NCBI RefSeq assembly: GCF_014068355.1 | Contig: NZ_CP059674.1 | Span: 124,001 to 188,000, forward strand | Length of the DNA stretch: 64,000 nt | From: Mycoplasma tullyi | Lineage (GTDB): Bacteria > Bacillota_I > Bacilli_A > Mycoplasmatales > Mycoplasmoidaceae | Direction: 5' to 3' | In this document: piece after piece, positions 31,122-40,456 of the stretch | How positions within the stretch are numbered: the first letter of the stretch is position 1 | Layout of the letters: each line of letters opens with the position of its first letter | The notes under the pieces: model-generated | What the model was told of the DNA's origin: nothing | Seen by the model: only the letters and a program-made list of their open reading frames with translations | Database searches by the model: none | Program-made: the position numbers and the translations under genes

Positions 31122-31586
31122 ATGGACAAGAGAAAAATTGTATTCGTAGCTGATCATACTGGTGTTTTCTTAAAGCAAGAACTTATCAGTATGCTTAAAA
31201 CTGAATTTCGTAATCAATACGAAGTAATAGATTTAGGTTCAGACGATGAAAAGAGTGCAGATGACTATCCTGATTTTGCATTCATGCTTGAAGATTACTT
31301 CAAGGATGAAAACACAAATAATATTGGTGTAGCAATCTGTGGGACTGGTGTTGGGATCTGTATTGCAGCTAACAAGATCAAAAACGTTCGTGCAGGATTA
31401 GTAACTGATGTTAGATATGCTGAACTTGCTATCCAACATGATAACTGCAACGTTTTAGTTCTTGGAGCTAGAACAACATCAATTGATGTCAATAAAGAAA
31501 TCTTAAGAAAGTTCTTATCAGCACAATTCGAAGGTGGTAGACACCAAAGAAGAGTGGATAAAATTAGTAACTATGAGAAAAAATAA
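31122..31586 (+). CDS. rpiB: Ribose-5-phosphate isomerase B
   Basis: Interconverts ribose-5-phosphate and ribulose-5-phosphate. 154 residues. VADHTGVFLKQELI holds the phosphate/acid pair (Asp, His), CGTGVGICIAANKI carries the catalytic Cys, and DNCNVLVLGART closes the site. Family length is normal. The following membrane-protein gene starts 14 bases before its end. Confidence 0.93.
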   Translation: MDKRKIVFVADHTGVFLKQELISMLKTEFRNQYEVIDLGSDDEKSADDYPDFAFMLEDYFKDENTNNIGVAICGTGVGICIAANKIKNVRAGLVTDVRYAELAIQHDNCNVLVLGARTTSIDVNKEILRKFLSAQFEGGRHQRRVDKISNYEKK

Positions 31587-32076
31587 GATTAAAGATCCAT
31601 TAAAAGCTAATTACTTTAAATGAGATCTAGTTCCTGATATATTTAAACCTTCAAGAAAAAAATCATATATTTATTTAGGAATAGCATTAGGTGTACTGTT
31701 ACTATCCTTAATCTTCGTTGGATTATCAGCATCACCTTATGTGGAAATCTTAAATAGAGGTGTAACTCAAGATCAATTTGTTAACGCAGTTGAAAGAAAT
31801 GGTTTTTTCACAAGAATCTATACACCTGATAATTCTGGCATCGTTCAACCAGGGATGATCGCTCTAGATATTACCCCATTAGTTAGATTAAGTAATAATC
31901 CTAATGTTGTTGCTGATATCAGAATAGCACTTGGAACGATCTCACTCTTCTTGTTTGTTCTATTCATTATCTTAGTAGTTGTTTCTTATATGTATTTTTT
32001 AGGTTCAATTAAAGCAATTCCTAAACCTACAAAACCATTCATAACTGAAACAACTATTCACAATAAAAAAGTCTAA
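31573..32076 (+). CDS. Membrane protein with two helices and extracytoplasmic domain
   Basis: 167 residues, TGA as Trp at codon 16. Hydrophobic helices at about 31-51 and 118-142 enclose a loop of about 65 residues (VEILNRGVTQDQFVNA onward) that should lie outside. ATG 31573 overlaps rpiB, suggesting coupling. Family not recognised. Confidence 0.72.
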
Positions 32077-32122
32077 CTTTTAGACATTAATGACATATAT
32101 TGAATAAAGGACTATTCGATAT

Positions 32123-32647
32123 ATGCATCAAAATAGAGGAATGTTTCTTGAAACATTAATCAACAATACAATTAAGCATAACGAATTAGCCCAAAAGGGG
32201 CTAATTTTTAAACGTCACTTACCAATCAATGTTTATAGTTTTGCTAATACAAGAGTGACGGGTTGATTAAAAGAAAAAACCCAGACAGATTATTATGGAC
32301 TTTATAAGGGTTATTTCTTTGATTTCGATGCAAAACAAAGCTCAAAGATTAATTATTCACTTAAGAATATTAAACAACACCAATTAGATCATTTAAGAAA
32401 GATTCACCGTCAAGGGGGAATCGCATTTATCTTGTTGTTGATTGTTCCCAAAGAAGAGTTCTACATGATTCCAATTAAAAAAATTGATTCTTGGTTAAAA
32501 CACCAAGAATCAAATACTTTAAAGTATGAATGAATTCAGAAAAGCTCTTTTAAACTGGAATTATTTTATCCAGGAGTAATTGGAATCTTTGAAGCTTTGC
32601 AAGAATGAATCGATTTAATTACTCTTCGTCGTTCTCGCGATTCTTAA
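32123..32647 (+). CDS. recU: Holliday junction resolvase RecU
   Basis: Cuts four-way DNA junctions during recombination. 174 residues. NRGMFLETLINNT is the N-terminal motif, and TDYYGLYKGYFFDFDAKQSS carries the metal-binding D-D/E-x-K set. HQLDHLRKIHRQGGIAFIL matches the third conserved block. Normal length for the short form. Its last 29 bases overlap the 3' end of the HU gene on the other strand. Confidence 0.92.
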
Positions 32648-32990
32648 AGAATCCTGAAGGTTTTCTTTTAGGTTGAAGCAACTCATCGTCTTCACTAACG
32701 TATTTTCACTTAATCGTAGCAGTTGCTTCTTTAAGTGGTTTAGCTGCTCTAAACTTTACTTTTGGTTTAGGAGGAATTCTAGTTTGTGCTCCAGTAATCG
32801 GGTTAACTGAAATTCTTTCACGACCAATGGTAACTCTAAAAGTACCAAGCTCAGGTAATCTTACCTGACCTTGAGATTTAATTTCTTTTTTTACTAAATC
32901 ACTATAAACTTGAAAGCAAGCCTTAACAAGTTTCGGGCTTACTCCAGTACATTCAGCGATAATTTTGCAAATTTCAGATTTAGTTAGCAT
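32619..32990 (-). CDS. hup: HU-family DNA-binding protein with C-terminal tail
   Basis: Histone-like dimer that bends DNA. The core (1-94, MLTKSEICKIIAE... GTFRVTIGRERISVNP) is a standard HU with the beta-arm RERISVNPITGAQTRIPPKP. With TGA as Trp the frame continues for 29 residues (start WKYVSEDDELLQP, end NRENDEE), giving 123 residues. This mixed basic/acidic tail is beyond the usual 90-residue HU. It converges on and overlaps recU. Confidence 0.87.
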
Positions 32991-33128
32991 TTTTATATTT
33001 GTTTTTATAAGATATATTTTAATATTTTCTTAATTAAACATTAAAAATATTAAAAAAATTATTCTACAGTTGATTATTATTTGATATTATTAATAAGATT
33101 TTTTTAAAACATACAAAATTTATACAAT

Positions 33129-33578
33129 ATGTCTCAAAACTTGTCTGAAGAACAAAAGAAAGAAACACAATACCAAGCTAATGTTGAAAAAGCAATAACA
33201 ATCTTTAATACGTTATTTACTAAAGAAACTAATAAATACGATTTCATTAAATCGATTTATGAAAACGATGGTGTTGCTAATATGGAGTATCCTAGGCAAA
33301 AGTTAAATGAACTAATGGATCTAATTATTAGTGAACCATCTAAACATTATGCTAGAAATTTCTTCATCAATACTTGTTTAACCAAGATTACAGCTTATGA
33401 AGAGATTGAAGACGTTTTAAGTTTATTCAAAAAGAATAAAGAAACTTTAGATAAATTTTGTTTGTATTACTTACTATTTAAACAATCGTTTAATTTTGAC
33501 GATTCAGAACGATCTAAAATTAATAAGATCTTATCAAATATTGCACGTGAACTAATTGAGGTTTTAGATTTAAATTAA
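33129..33578 (+). CDS. Conserved-looking hypothetical cytoplasmic protein
   Basis: 149 residues, no signal or membrane helix, mostly helical by composition, rich in Lys/Glu/Asn. It is followed two bases later by a small membrane protein, so the two form a pair. Function not recognised. Confidence 0.65.
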   Translation: MSQNLSEEQKKETQYQANVEKAITIFNTLFTKETNKYDFIKSIYENDGVANMEYPRQKLNELMDLIISEPSKHYARNFFINTCLTKITAYEEIEDVLSLFKKNKETLDKFCLYYLLFKQSFNFDDSERSKINKILSNIARELIEVLDLN

Positions 33579-33580
33579 TT

Positions 33581-33790
33581 ATGGCTAGAAGAGATAAGGG
33601 AATTAATGTAATTATCCTAATTGTTTTATTAATTTTAGGAATCGTTCCAGGGGTTTTATACGCTTTATTTAAGCTGTTTGTTCCCCCATTTAGTTGGGTG
33701 ATCTTTGGGATCTTATTGATCTTATTAATCTTCCCAGCAATTATCTACTTACTGACTTGTTCAGATGTAGTGGTGTTTAACAAAAGATAA
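33581..33790 (+). CDS. Small membrane protein
   Basis: 69 residues with two hydrophobic helices (about 9-31 and 39-60) and Gly/Pro in the turn. Two bases behind the gene at 33129. Function not recognised. Confidence 0.62.
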   Translation: MARRDKGINVIILIVLLILGIVPGVLYALFKLFVPPFSWVIFGILLILLIFPAIIYLLTCSDVVVFNKR

Positions 33791-33842
33791 GTTAAGACAA
33801 TTTATTTAATCTTCTCTACTTTAAAAATAAAGTAAAGAATGA

Positions 33843-33848
33843 TATACT
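33843..33848 (+). promoter_or_regulatory. -10 box of the rplJL transcript
   Basis: TATACT about 135 bases before rplJ, consistent with a long leader. Confidence 0.45.
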
Positions 33849-33854
33849 ATTAAA

Positions 33855-33981
33855 GCAATAACCAAAGACCATAACTGGTAAATCGTAAGATTTCCTTAAT
33901 TCGTTATGTAGGTTAGATAACTATATCTAATAACAATCTTTGTTATTGTTTTCACTTTACTAATTGAAATTTAAATACACA
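33855..33981 (+). ncRNA. Ribosomal protein L10 leader (autoregulatory)
   Basis: Roughly 125 bases of untranslated leader between the promoter and rplJ. It contains several stem loops, the last being AATAACAA / TTGTTATT followed by GTTTT (33930-33950), which looks like an attenuator. In Firmicutes the L10(L12)4 complex binds such a leader to limit its own synthesis; the class is inferred from position and structure. Confidence 0.5.
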
Positions 33982-34473
33982 ATGAAAGCAATTATTCAAA
34001 AAAAGATTGAACATGTAAATAGAATTGCTGAATTGTTAAAAAGCGCTAAATCGTTTGTCGTATTTGAATATTCAACAATGACAGCAAAAGCTATTACAGC
34101 ACTTAGAAGAAAAGTAAAAACTAGTGCTAATGAAATGTTTGTTTTAAAAAACAACATTTTAAAAAGAGCAATTAAAGCTGCTGGCATTGATGGATTTGAT
34201 GACGAAATCAAAAACCAAATCGCAGTTGTGATTGGGTTAGAAGACGCTTTTTTACCAATCAAAGCAGTTCATGAGTATGTTACAGCTAATGAAAAAGTTA
34301 ATTTCGTTTGCGGATATTTAGAAAACAAAAAATTATCTGCAGCTGAATTAAATGAAATTGCTGTGCTTCCATCAAGAGATGAACTATACAGCATGTTCTT
34401 ATCAGTGCTTCAAGCTCCAGTACGCAAATTCATGTACGCACTTAAAGCTGTAGCTGATACAAAACAACAATAA
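33982..34473 (+). CDS. rplJ: 50S ribosomal protein uL10
   Basis: Base of the L7/L12 stalk. 163 residues, [35 protein letters not shown] being typical. The C-terminal helix binding L7/L12 dimers is present. A TTG upstream (33964) would add six residues, but the ATG fits the family. rplL follows after 40 bases. Confidence 0.94.
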   Translation: MKAIIQKKIEHVNRIAELLKSAKSFVVFEYSTMTAKAITALRRKVKTSANEMFVLKNNILKRAIKAAGIDGFDDEIKNQIAVVIGLEDAFLPIKAVHEYVTANEKVNFVCGYLENKKLSAAELNEIAVLPSRDELYSMFLSVLQAPVRKFMYALKAVADTKQQ

Positions 34474-34513
34474 TTAACTAATTTTTATTCAAAAAACATA
34501 GGTAGTACTTACA

Positions 34514-34879
34514 ATGGCAAAATTAACAAAAGAACAATTTATTGAAAGTCTAAAAGAAATGACTATCGTTGAAATCAACGATGTAATTAAAGCAATCGAA
34601 GAAGCGTTCGGTGTTTCGGCTGCTGCTCCTGTTGCAGCTGCATCTGCTGCTCCTGCTTCTGCAGCTCCAACTGAAGCAACAGTTGTATTAGTATCAGCTG
34701 GTGATAAGAAAGTTGAAGTTATTAAACTAGTAAGAGAAGTAACTGGACTAGGTTTAATGGATGCTAAGAAAGCAGTTGACACTCCTCCTGCAACTATTAA
34801 AGAAAATATGAATATTGAAGAAGCTAAAGCATTACAAGCTAAGTTTGAAGCTGCTGGTGCTAAAGTTGAACTTAAATAA
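34514..34879 (+). CDS. rplL: 50S ribosomal protein bL12 (L7/L12)
   Basis: Stalk protein recruiting translational GTPases. 121 residues: N-terminal dimer domain (1-33), Ala-rich hinge (35-55) and C-terminal domain with [27 protein letters not shown]. Normal length. Confidence 0.96.
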   Translation: MAKLTKEQFIESLKEMTIVEINDVIKAIEEAFGVSAAAPVAAASAAPASAAPTEATVVLVSAGDKKVEVIKLVREVTGLGLMDAKKAVDTPPATIKENMNIEEAKALQAKFEAAGAKVELK

Positions 34880-34927
34880 TCATACCCATCCACTTTATTA
34901 AAATTTTTATAGAATAAATAAAACATC

Positions 34928-35101
34928 ATGGCAGTACAACAAAGAAGATCTTCAAAACACCGAAGAGATAAAAGACGTTCACATGATGCTTTAGCAGTTA
35001 ACTTAATTAACGTATGTAAGCATTGTGGGAAATTCAAAAGAGCTCACAGAGCTTGCTCTTGCGGAATGTATAACGAATTAAGAATTACCAAAGCAAAATA
35101 A
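34928..35101 (+). CDS. rpmF: 50S ribosomal protein bL32
   Basis: 57 residues, too short for many gene finders. [19 protein letters not shown] is the family start; Cys in CKHCG and CSCG form the zinc-ribbon site. Its last base is the first base of the next ATG. Confidence 0.93.
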
Positions 35102-35292
35102 TGAACGATAACTTATCACACAAATCTAAAGATTTAAACTTAACTTCAGTTAGTGAGGTATCTAAATACCAAAACAGTAAGATTAAAGCTGGTTTGGATT
35201 GGTTTAGTGCGACAGCGATAATCTTACTAACCGTAATTGGAGTTTGTTTAGGGATTTGTATGGCTTGTTTAGTTATTATTCACGCATCTTAA
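35101..35292 (+). CDS. Small single-helix membrane protein
   Basis: 63 residues with one hydrophobic helix at the C-terminal end (about 37-60, ATAIILLTVIGVCLGICMAC). It overlaps rpmF by one base (taATG) and ends before a strong terminator. Possibly a SecE-like or other small helper; nothing in the sequence proves this. Confidence 0.6.
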   Translation: MNDNLSHKSKDLNLTSVSEVSKYQNSKIKAGLDWFSATAIILLTVIGVCLGICMACLVIIHAS

Positions 35293-35318
35293 TATAATAA
35301 GCAAAGAGTTATTAAAAT

Positions 35319-35354
35319 AATAAAAGACCTATCTTAATTGATAGGTCTTTTATT
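35319..35354 (+). terminator. Terminator of the rplJ-rpmF transcript
   Basis: Perfect 15-bp stem AATAAAAGACCTATC / GATAGGTCTTTTATT with a six-base loop. Confidence 0.88.
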
Positions 35355-35442
35355 TTGTTTTAACGACTTATAGGAGCAATTTAATTTTACAATATTTGAT
35401 TGGGTTAATTAGATTAAGTGTTTTTGTCTTATGGAAAATAAA

Positions 35443-35466
35443 AAAATGGGTTAATGCCCATTTTAT
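35443..35466 (-). terminator. Terminator of dnaJ
   Basis: AAAATGGG / CCCATTTT stem with A-run on the plus-strand left side, which is a T-run for minus-strand dnaJ. Confidence 0.7.
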
Positions 35467-35487
35467 TTTTATTAAGAAATAAGGATC

Positions 35488-36663
35488 TTATTCAGAATCT
35501 TTATTCTCAAGTTCTTTCTTCATTAAAGTTTCGTATAAGTTTACTTCTTTGTTTGGTTTAATGAATTCTTTAAGTTTGGCAATCTCTTGCTTAGAGTATT
35601 CACTAGGTCTTGCGTAGTTAATAACAACGATTAAATCACCTTTTTCGCTGTAATTAGCACCATAAACGCGTGAATCTAGTTTTAGGTTGATTCCACCGTT
35701 AGCAATGGTGATAATATCACCGTTTTTAGTTCCAGCTTTTAAGTTGATTTCCTTGATCTCTTTTAAAGTCGGAATTAAGATTGTTCCACCAACGATAGCT
35801 ACCAAAGGATCAACTAAAACATTAACCACTACGTGGTTATCACGTAATTCGAACACTCTAGAAGGTTCAATCTTAACTCTTAAGAAAAGATCTCCTACTA
35901 GATTCTTATAAATGTGTCCTTCACCACGAACGATTACAACATCTTGATAGAACACATTTGAATCGATTGAAACTTTTCTTTCAACGACTTCATCAACCAT
36001 TCTGTTTGATTTACAAGTCTTACATTTGTTCTTGATCGTTTGACCTTCACCTTTACAAGAAGGACAAGTTTTTTTGGTTTGGAACATTCCAAGTAATGTT
36101 CTTCTTTGTTCAACAACATAACCTTCACCATTACAATCACTACAAGTGATTACATCACCATCAGCTGATCCTGATCCATTACAATCAGGACAAGTTACTT
36201 GTCTGGTGTATTTAACGTTTTTAATACACCCATTAGCTGCTTCTAAGAAGTTAATCTTAATATCGTGAACTAGATTAACATCAACTTCTTCGATGTATTC
36301 TTGGTTGTGAAAACCACCAGCTCCACCACCAAAGAATTGTGAGAAGACATCACCAAACCCACCTTCGAAATCAAACCCGCTAAATACTGAATTAAACACG
36401 TCATAAGGATTGAATCCACCTTGGTGGAATCCAGACGCGTTTAAACCTTCATGACCATAAGTGTCATAAAGTTTTCTCTTTTCTTCATCGCTTAGCACTT
36501 CGTAAGCTTCGTTTACTTCTTTAAACTTTTCTTCAGCATCTGATTCTTTGTTACGATCAGGGTGATATTTCATTGCCAGTTTTCTAAAGGCTTTTTTAAT
36601 ATCTTGCTGAGTAGCTGAGCGGGGTACTTCTAGTATTTCGTAGTAATCTCTTTTTGAAGACAT
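35488..36663 (-). CDS. dnaJ: Chaperone DnaJ
   Basis: Hsp40 partner of DnaK. 391 residues: J domain with HPD (KYHPDRNKE, His33), Gly/Phe-rich region (about 75-115), zinc-finger domain with [24 protein letters not shown] and a fourth repeat that reads CKTCKSNR, keeping the Cys pair but losing the G-x-G, then the substrate-binding C-terminal domain. It stands alone on the minus strand behind a degenerate CIRCE site. Confidence 0.95.
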   Translation of the reverse strand: MSSKRDYYEILEVPRSATQQDIKKAFRKLAMKYHPDRNKESDAEEKFKEVNEAYEVLSDEEKRKLYDTYGHEGLNASGFHQGGFNPYDVFNSVFSGFDFEGGFGDVFSQFFGGGAGGFHNQEYIEEVDVNLVHDIKINFLEAANGCIKNVKYTRQVTCPDCNGSGSADGDVITCSDCNGEGYVVEQRRTLLGMFQTKKTCPSCKGEGQTIKNKCKTCKSNRMVDEVVERKVSIDSNVFYQDVVIVRGEGHIYKNLVGDLFLRVKIEPSRVFELRDNHVVVNVLVDPLVAIVGGTILIPTLKEIKEINLKAGTKNGDIITIANGGINLKLDSRVYGANYSEKGDLIVVINYARPSEYSKQEIAKLKEFIKPNKEVNLYETLMKKELENKDSE

Positions 36664-36723
36664 ATAGTATTTATTTAATTATTGGTCAATCAGGTTTGGT
36701 GTTAAAGCAATAATATTAATATT

Positions 36724-36750
36724 TTAGCACTCTAAGAGTTAAAGTGACAA
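36724..36750 (-). promoter_or_regulatory. Degenerate CIRCE (HrcA operator) for dnaJ
   Basis: TTAGCACTC, nine bases, AAGTGACAA. The left arm is a perfect CIRCE half; the right arm matches six of nine bases of GAGTGCTAA. It lies 61 bases upstream of dnaJ, the place expected for a heat-shock operator. Confidence 0.65.
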
Positions 36751-36803
36751 AAAAGTTGAACAAATTGATTCCACTTATAATTAAGGAAATGAGTTATTAA
36801 TTG

Positions 36804-36860
36804 GGATTCGTTAAAAAATTAACGAATCCACTTCAAGTTTATCTTTGTGTTTGAAGTACT
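36804..36860. repeat. Two adjacent inverted repeats
   Basis: GGATTCGTTAA-aaaa-TTAACGAATCC (perfect 11-bp arms) is directly followed by ACTTCAA / TTTGAAGT around a 13-base loop. No T-run follows the first, so it does not look like a normal terminator. Role unknown. Confidence 0.55.
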
Positions 36861-36931
36861 TCAAATTAATTTTTTATTGAACCAATTAGATAAAACCTAA
36901 TTATTGTACTTACTTATTATAAATTTACGGT

Positions 36932-36937
36932 ATAATT
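36932..36937 (+). promoter_or_regulatory. -10 box of lipoprotein gene 37024
   Basis: Perfect TATAAT preceded by GG, 86 bases before the ATG, leaving a long leader. Confidence 0.5.
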
Positions 36938-37023
36938 TTTTTGCTAAGAATTAAGTTTAATTAAATATAAATTTAATTTTCATCGATAATTTAACAAATT
37001 AACTTTTAGATAATCTTAAAAAT

Positions 37024-38235
37024 ATGAAGAAAAAAATCCTTAGATCGTTTACTCTAGCTTCTTTTTTAGCTATTTCATTAACTTCTTGTACTAATGAAAC
37101 TAAAAATCAGATGACTAGTAAAGAAGTTCCTAATAATGGTAATGTAAATTCAAATAATAACCAAGGTGATAATCCTGGTAATCCTTCGTCTACAGCTAAT
37201 GGAACTCAAGGAGATTCTTCGCAAGGTAGTGCTGGGATGAGTGGTATAAATCCTTCAAGTGGGATGAATGGTTCTAATCCTTCAGGCGGTTCGACTGAAG
37301 AAACTACCAATTCAGAACTATCTTTAAAATCTAAAGCTGTTATAGCGTCTGATTTAGTAAGCGTTGATAACGGTGCTTATATTCTTAATTGAACAAAGTT
37401 TAATACAACTCTTAGTACAGAGCAACAAAAAGCGTCTAAATTAATGAATTTAGACGTAAACGATCGTGAAGGTATGATTTCGTTTGATTTACAAGTAGGT
37501 GAAAATCAAACGATTAAATTTAAGCAAAAAGTTGATTTTGATTTCTCTTTTTTAAGAAGCTTAACTTTTGGTTGAACTGATATTAAATCTTCAACAACTG
37601 ATAATTCGTTAACTCTACTTCAAAATGTGACGAATGCGACACAACTATCAGCATATGCAGCCCCCGTATTAACAGAATCATTTAATGGTATGAATAACTA
37701 TTATCCTTATCTAAATAGTTGATTCGATGTTAATCTGACATATCAAAGCTCTGAAAAGAAGCTAGAAGAAAATGAAGTTACTTTTGAATATCAATTAACT
37801 AATACAGGTAAATCACCGTTTTTCATGATTAAAAATGGTTCTCAAGAAAACCAACTATGAAGTAGTCAAAAAACTAGAGTGACTTTATCTTATTCTACAG
37901 ATCTAGCTAATGCTGCTAAAGACGTAATGGTAAACAAATCAAGTGAATTACTTAATAAAGAAATAAGTTATTTCTACGATATGAGTACTCATATGGTTAA
38001 TACCGAAAAATTAGAAGTAGATGCTAGAAATGAAGGGCTTGTTAAGTTTTCTGACAGTAAATATAATGAACAATTTGCTATTACCTTAATGCAAGGTTCA
38101 GCCTTTTTCAACACTGACACAAACGAACTTACATTTACGGTAGAAGTTAAACCAAAAGATAACGATCAAGTTCTTAGTACGGCAATCACTAGAACTTTCA
38201 CAATCATGCTTGGTAAAGCAAGCCAACAACAATAA
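37024..38235 (+). CDS. Lipoprotein of unknown function
   Basis: 403 residues with several TGA Trp codons. Signal peptide with lipobox (ISLTSC, Cys22), then an Asn/Gly/Ser-rich linker to about residue 100, then a domain of about 300 residues with alternating beta-type patterns. No family recognised. The MATE exporter starts 32 bases later and is probably in the same transcript. Confidence 0.8.
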
Positions 38236-38267
38236 TTTTTAAGGAGAACAATAAATAACTAATATCC

Positions 38268-40388
38268 ATGAGTACAGGCTATAGCCACGTCGACAAACAA
38301 GAAAAAGCTAACAAACTGTTTGGTAAAACTGCAATCTCTAAAGCAATTTGGATTGTTTGTTTACCAGGTTTGTTAGCAGCCTTTTTTGCTGGTTTATACG
38401 GTTTTTTTGATCAATTATTGATTCAAAAACTAGTACCAGAAGTTTGAAAATTAAATGATGTTTATAATGGTTTACACTTTTCAAACATCAATGTTTATCA
38501 AAGAGTGTTTGATCAGATCTTTGCAAACGATTCAGTCGTAAGAGTTCCCAATATCTATTTCTTTGATAACGGTTTTTATCAAGCATCAGCTTCTTCACCT
38601 GTACCAATTAATTATTTTAATAGTGACTTTATTAAAGTTTTTGGTGAGCAAGTAAGAACTCAACCAATTATTACGTTAGATAAGAATGTACTTGCACAAG
38701 CTATTAATAACAATCAAATCTTAGATAATATCGTTTTATTATTTAAGAATGTTTATAATTCTCAGATTGGTGTTGCTGGAGATAATACATCACAACTATC
38801 TAATGTGTCGATTATCGCTAGACAAGCAGTTAACTCATTCCAAAACGTTCTTTTAATTGGTAACGCTGTTATCTTTTTAATCCCTATTGGTGCTGGTGTA
38901 TATTACACCAAATCAATTAGTTACAAATATGAAAAAACTGGTCGAGATATCTGAGTAATGTCGTTTTGAACGACATTAATCTTATGTTTAATTGCTAGTG
39001 TTGTTTGTTATATCCTAATTGGTGCTGGAGTTCAACGTAACTTAATTGGAACAGCTAACTTAAGTCCTAGAGTAATTGGTTTATTAGAGAGTAACAACAC
39101 CCAAGATATCGTTAATAGAATCAACAACGTTGATTTAGATTCACTTAAAGGTGTTAATTTTGCAAATTATCCTAAAGTGATCTTAACTTATGATGATGCA
39201 ATGGCTGATATCTCAGCTCATTGAGCTGATCAGTATAGTTGAATCTATGCTAGTGGGTTCTTTATTATTGGGTGGTTTTCTTTATTATCATTCATGATTC
39301 GTTCTGAAGGACGAAACATCTTTGTAACAGTTGCTTCAATCATCTCTAATGTAACTAACGTTTCATTAGACTATGTTTTTATTAAATATGTCAATCTTGG
39401 ATTGATTGGTGGTGCAACAGCTTCAGTTATTAGTTGAGTAGTTAATTTAGCTTTATATGTTGGGTTTGTGATCTACTTTAATAAGAAACAAGCAACATGA
39501 TTAAGCTTTCATGATCTATTTAAAGTTAAGTTTAATATCAAGATCATTATTCCGATTATTATCTTAGGATTATCATCGTTTATTCGGATTGTTGGATTAA
39601 CAGTAATGTTCTTAGTTTACAATTTATTGTTAATCAAAGTATCTGGACAAGATTTCCAAAACTACCACGCAGGGTCCGTCCCGTTATTGATCTTATTCTT
39701 CGTCGCCTTGTTTGGGATTTCAGATGGTGGTAGACCATTAGTTGGTTATAACTATACGAATCGCAATTACAAACGAGTACACTCAGCATTCTGGTGATCG
39801 TTGTTTGTTACGTTTACGTATGCAATCATTGCATACATCATTGTGTTCTTTATTGCTAAAACAGTTTTAGTTAACTTATTTAACTTTAAAGATCCAAGTA
39901 CAACACCAATGGTACAACCAATTGATAATGCTGATTTAGCGACTATGTATGTAAGAATCACAATGTTAAGAACTGTGATGTTTTCAATCACTGTTTGTGG
40001 CATGATGTTGTTCCAAGGGACAAACGATGTGATTCGATCATACGTTTCATCAGCAATCGAAGGATCATTTATCTCTTATGTTGTTTTTGGTACGGTTTAT
40101 GGATTATCAACGGTGTTACCAAAGACTAATGATCTAAACATTTGAGTTTATGTTTCAGGTTATGCGATCTCACCATTTATTACATCAATGGTGGTATTAA
40201 CGATGTCAATCTTATTCTTAACAAGAAATCTAAATGTTAAGAATGAAGCGATCGAACGTAAGATGAATAAATTAGATTTAATGCAATATAACTTCTTTGT
40301 TAATGAAGCCAAGAAATATAATTTATTAACACCTCAAGAACAACATGAGTTGGCTGAACAAGAAAGATTAAATACAAATACGCAATAA
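38268..40388 (+). CDS. MATE family efflux transporter
   Basis: Proton- or sodium-driven multidrug exporter. 706 residues, longer than the usual 450, with many TGA Trp codons. The first helix (about 25-50, with PGLLAAFFAGLYGFFD) is followed by a roughly 150-residue extra loop (about 55-200) before the second helix, the main difference from typical MATE proteins. The C-terminal half has the usual block of six helices with GISDGGRPLVGYNY, the second-bundle MATE motif. An AAGGAG lies 22 bases before the chosen ATG, too far to be its ribosome binding site; no better start is in frame. Confidence 0.85.
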
Positions 40389-40408
40389 GATTCGTTCGTT
40401 AGTAATTA

Positions 40409-40438
40409 AAAATGTAGCACTATTAAGTGCTACATTTT
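40409..40438. terminator. Bidirectional terminator between MATE gene and metG
   Basis: AATGTAGCACT / AGTGCTACATT with loop ATTA; A-run before, T-run after; shared by converging genes. Confidence 0.85.
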
Positions 40439-40456
40439 ATTTATTAGATGAACGAA

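Larger units (their letters stand above)
36664..37023. other. Divergent control region between dnaJ and lipoprotein gene
   Basis: 360 bases with no gene. It holds the CIRCE-like site, two adjacent inverted repeats (36804-36829 and 36830-36860) and the -10 box at 36932. Confidence 0.6.

Noticed and set aside
33964-33981. TTG start giving rplJ six more residues
   Set aside because: Family alignment fits the ATG at 33982.
34489-35037. 182-codon minus-strand frame opposite rplL and rpmF
   Set aside because: Both plus-strand genes are certain ribosomal proteins; the Ala-rich part is the reverse of the L7/L12 hinge.
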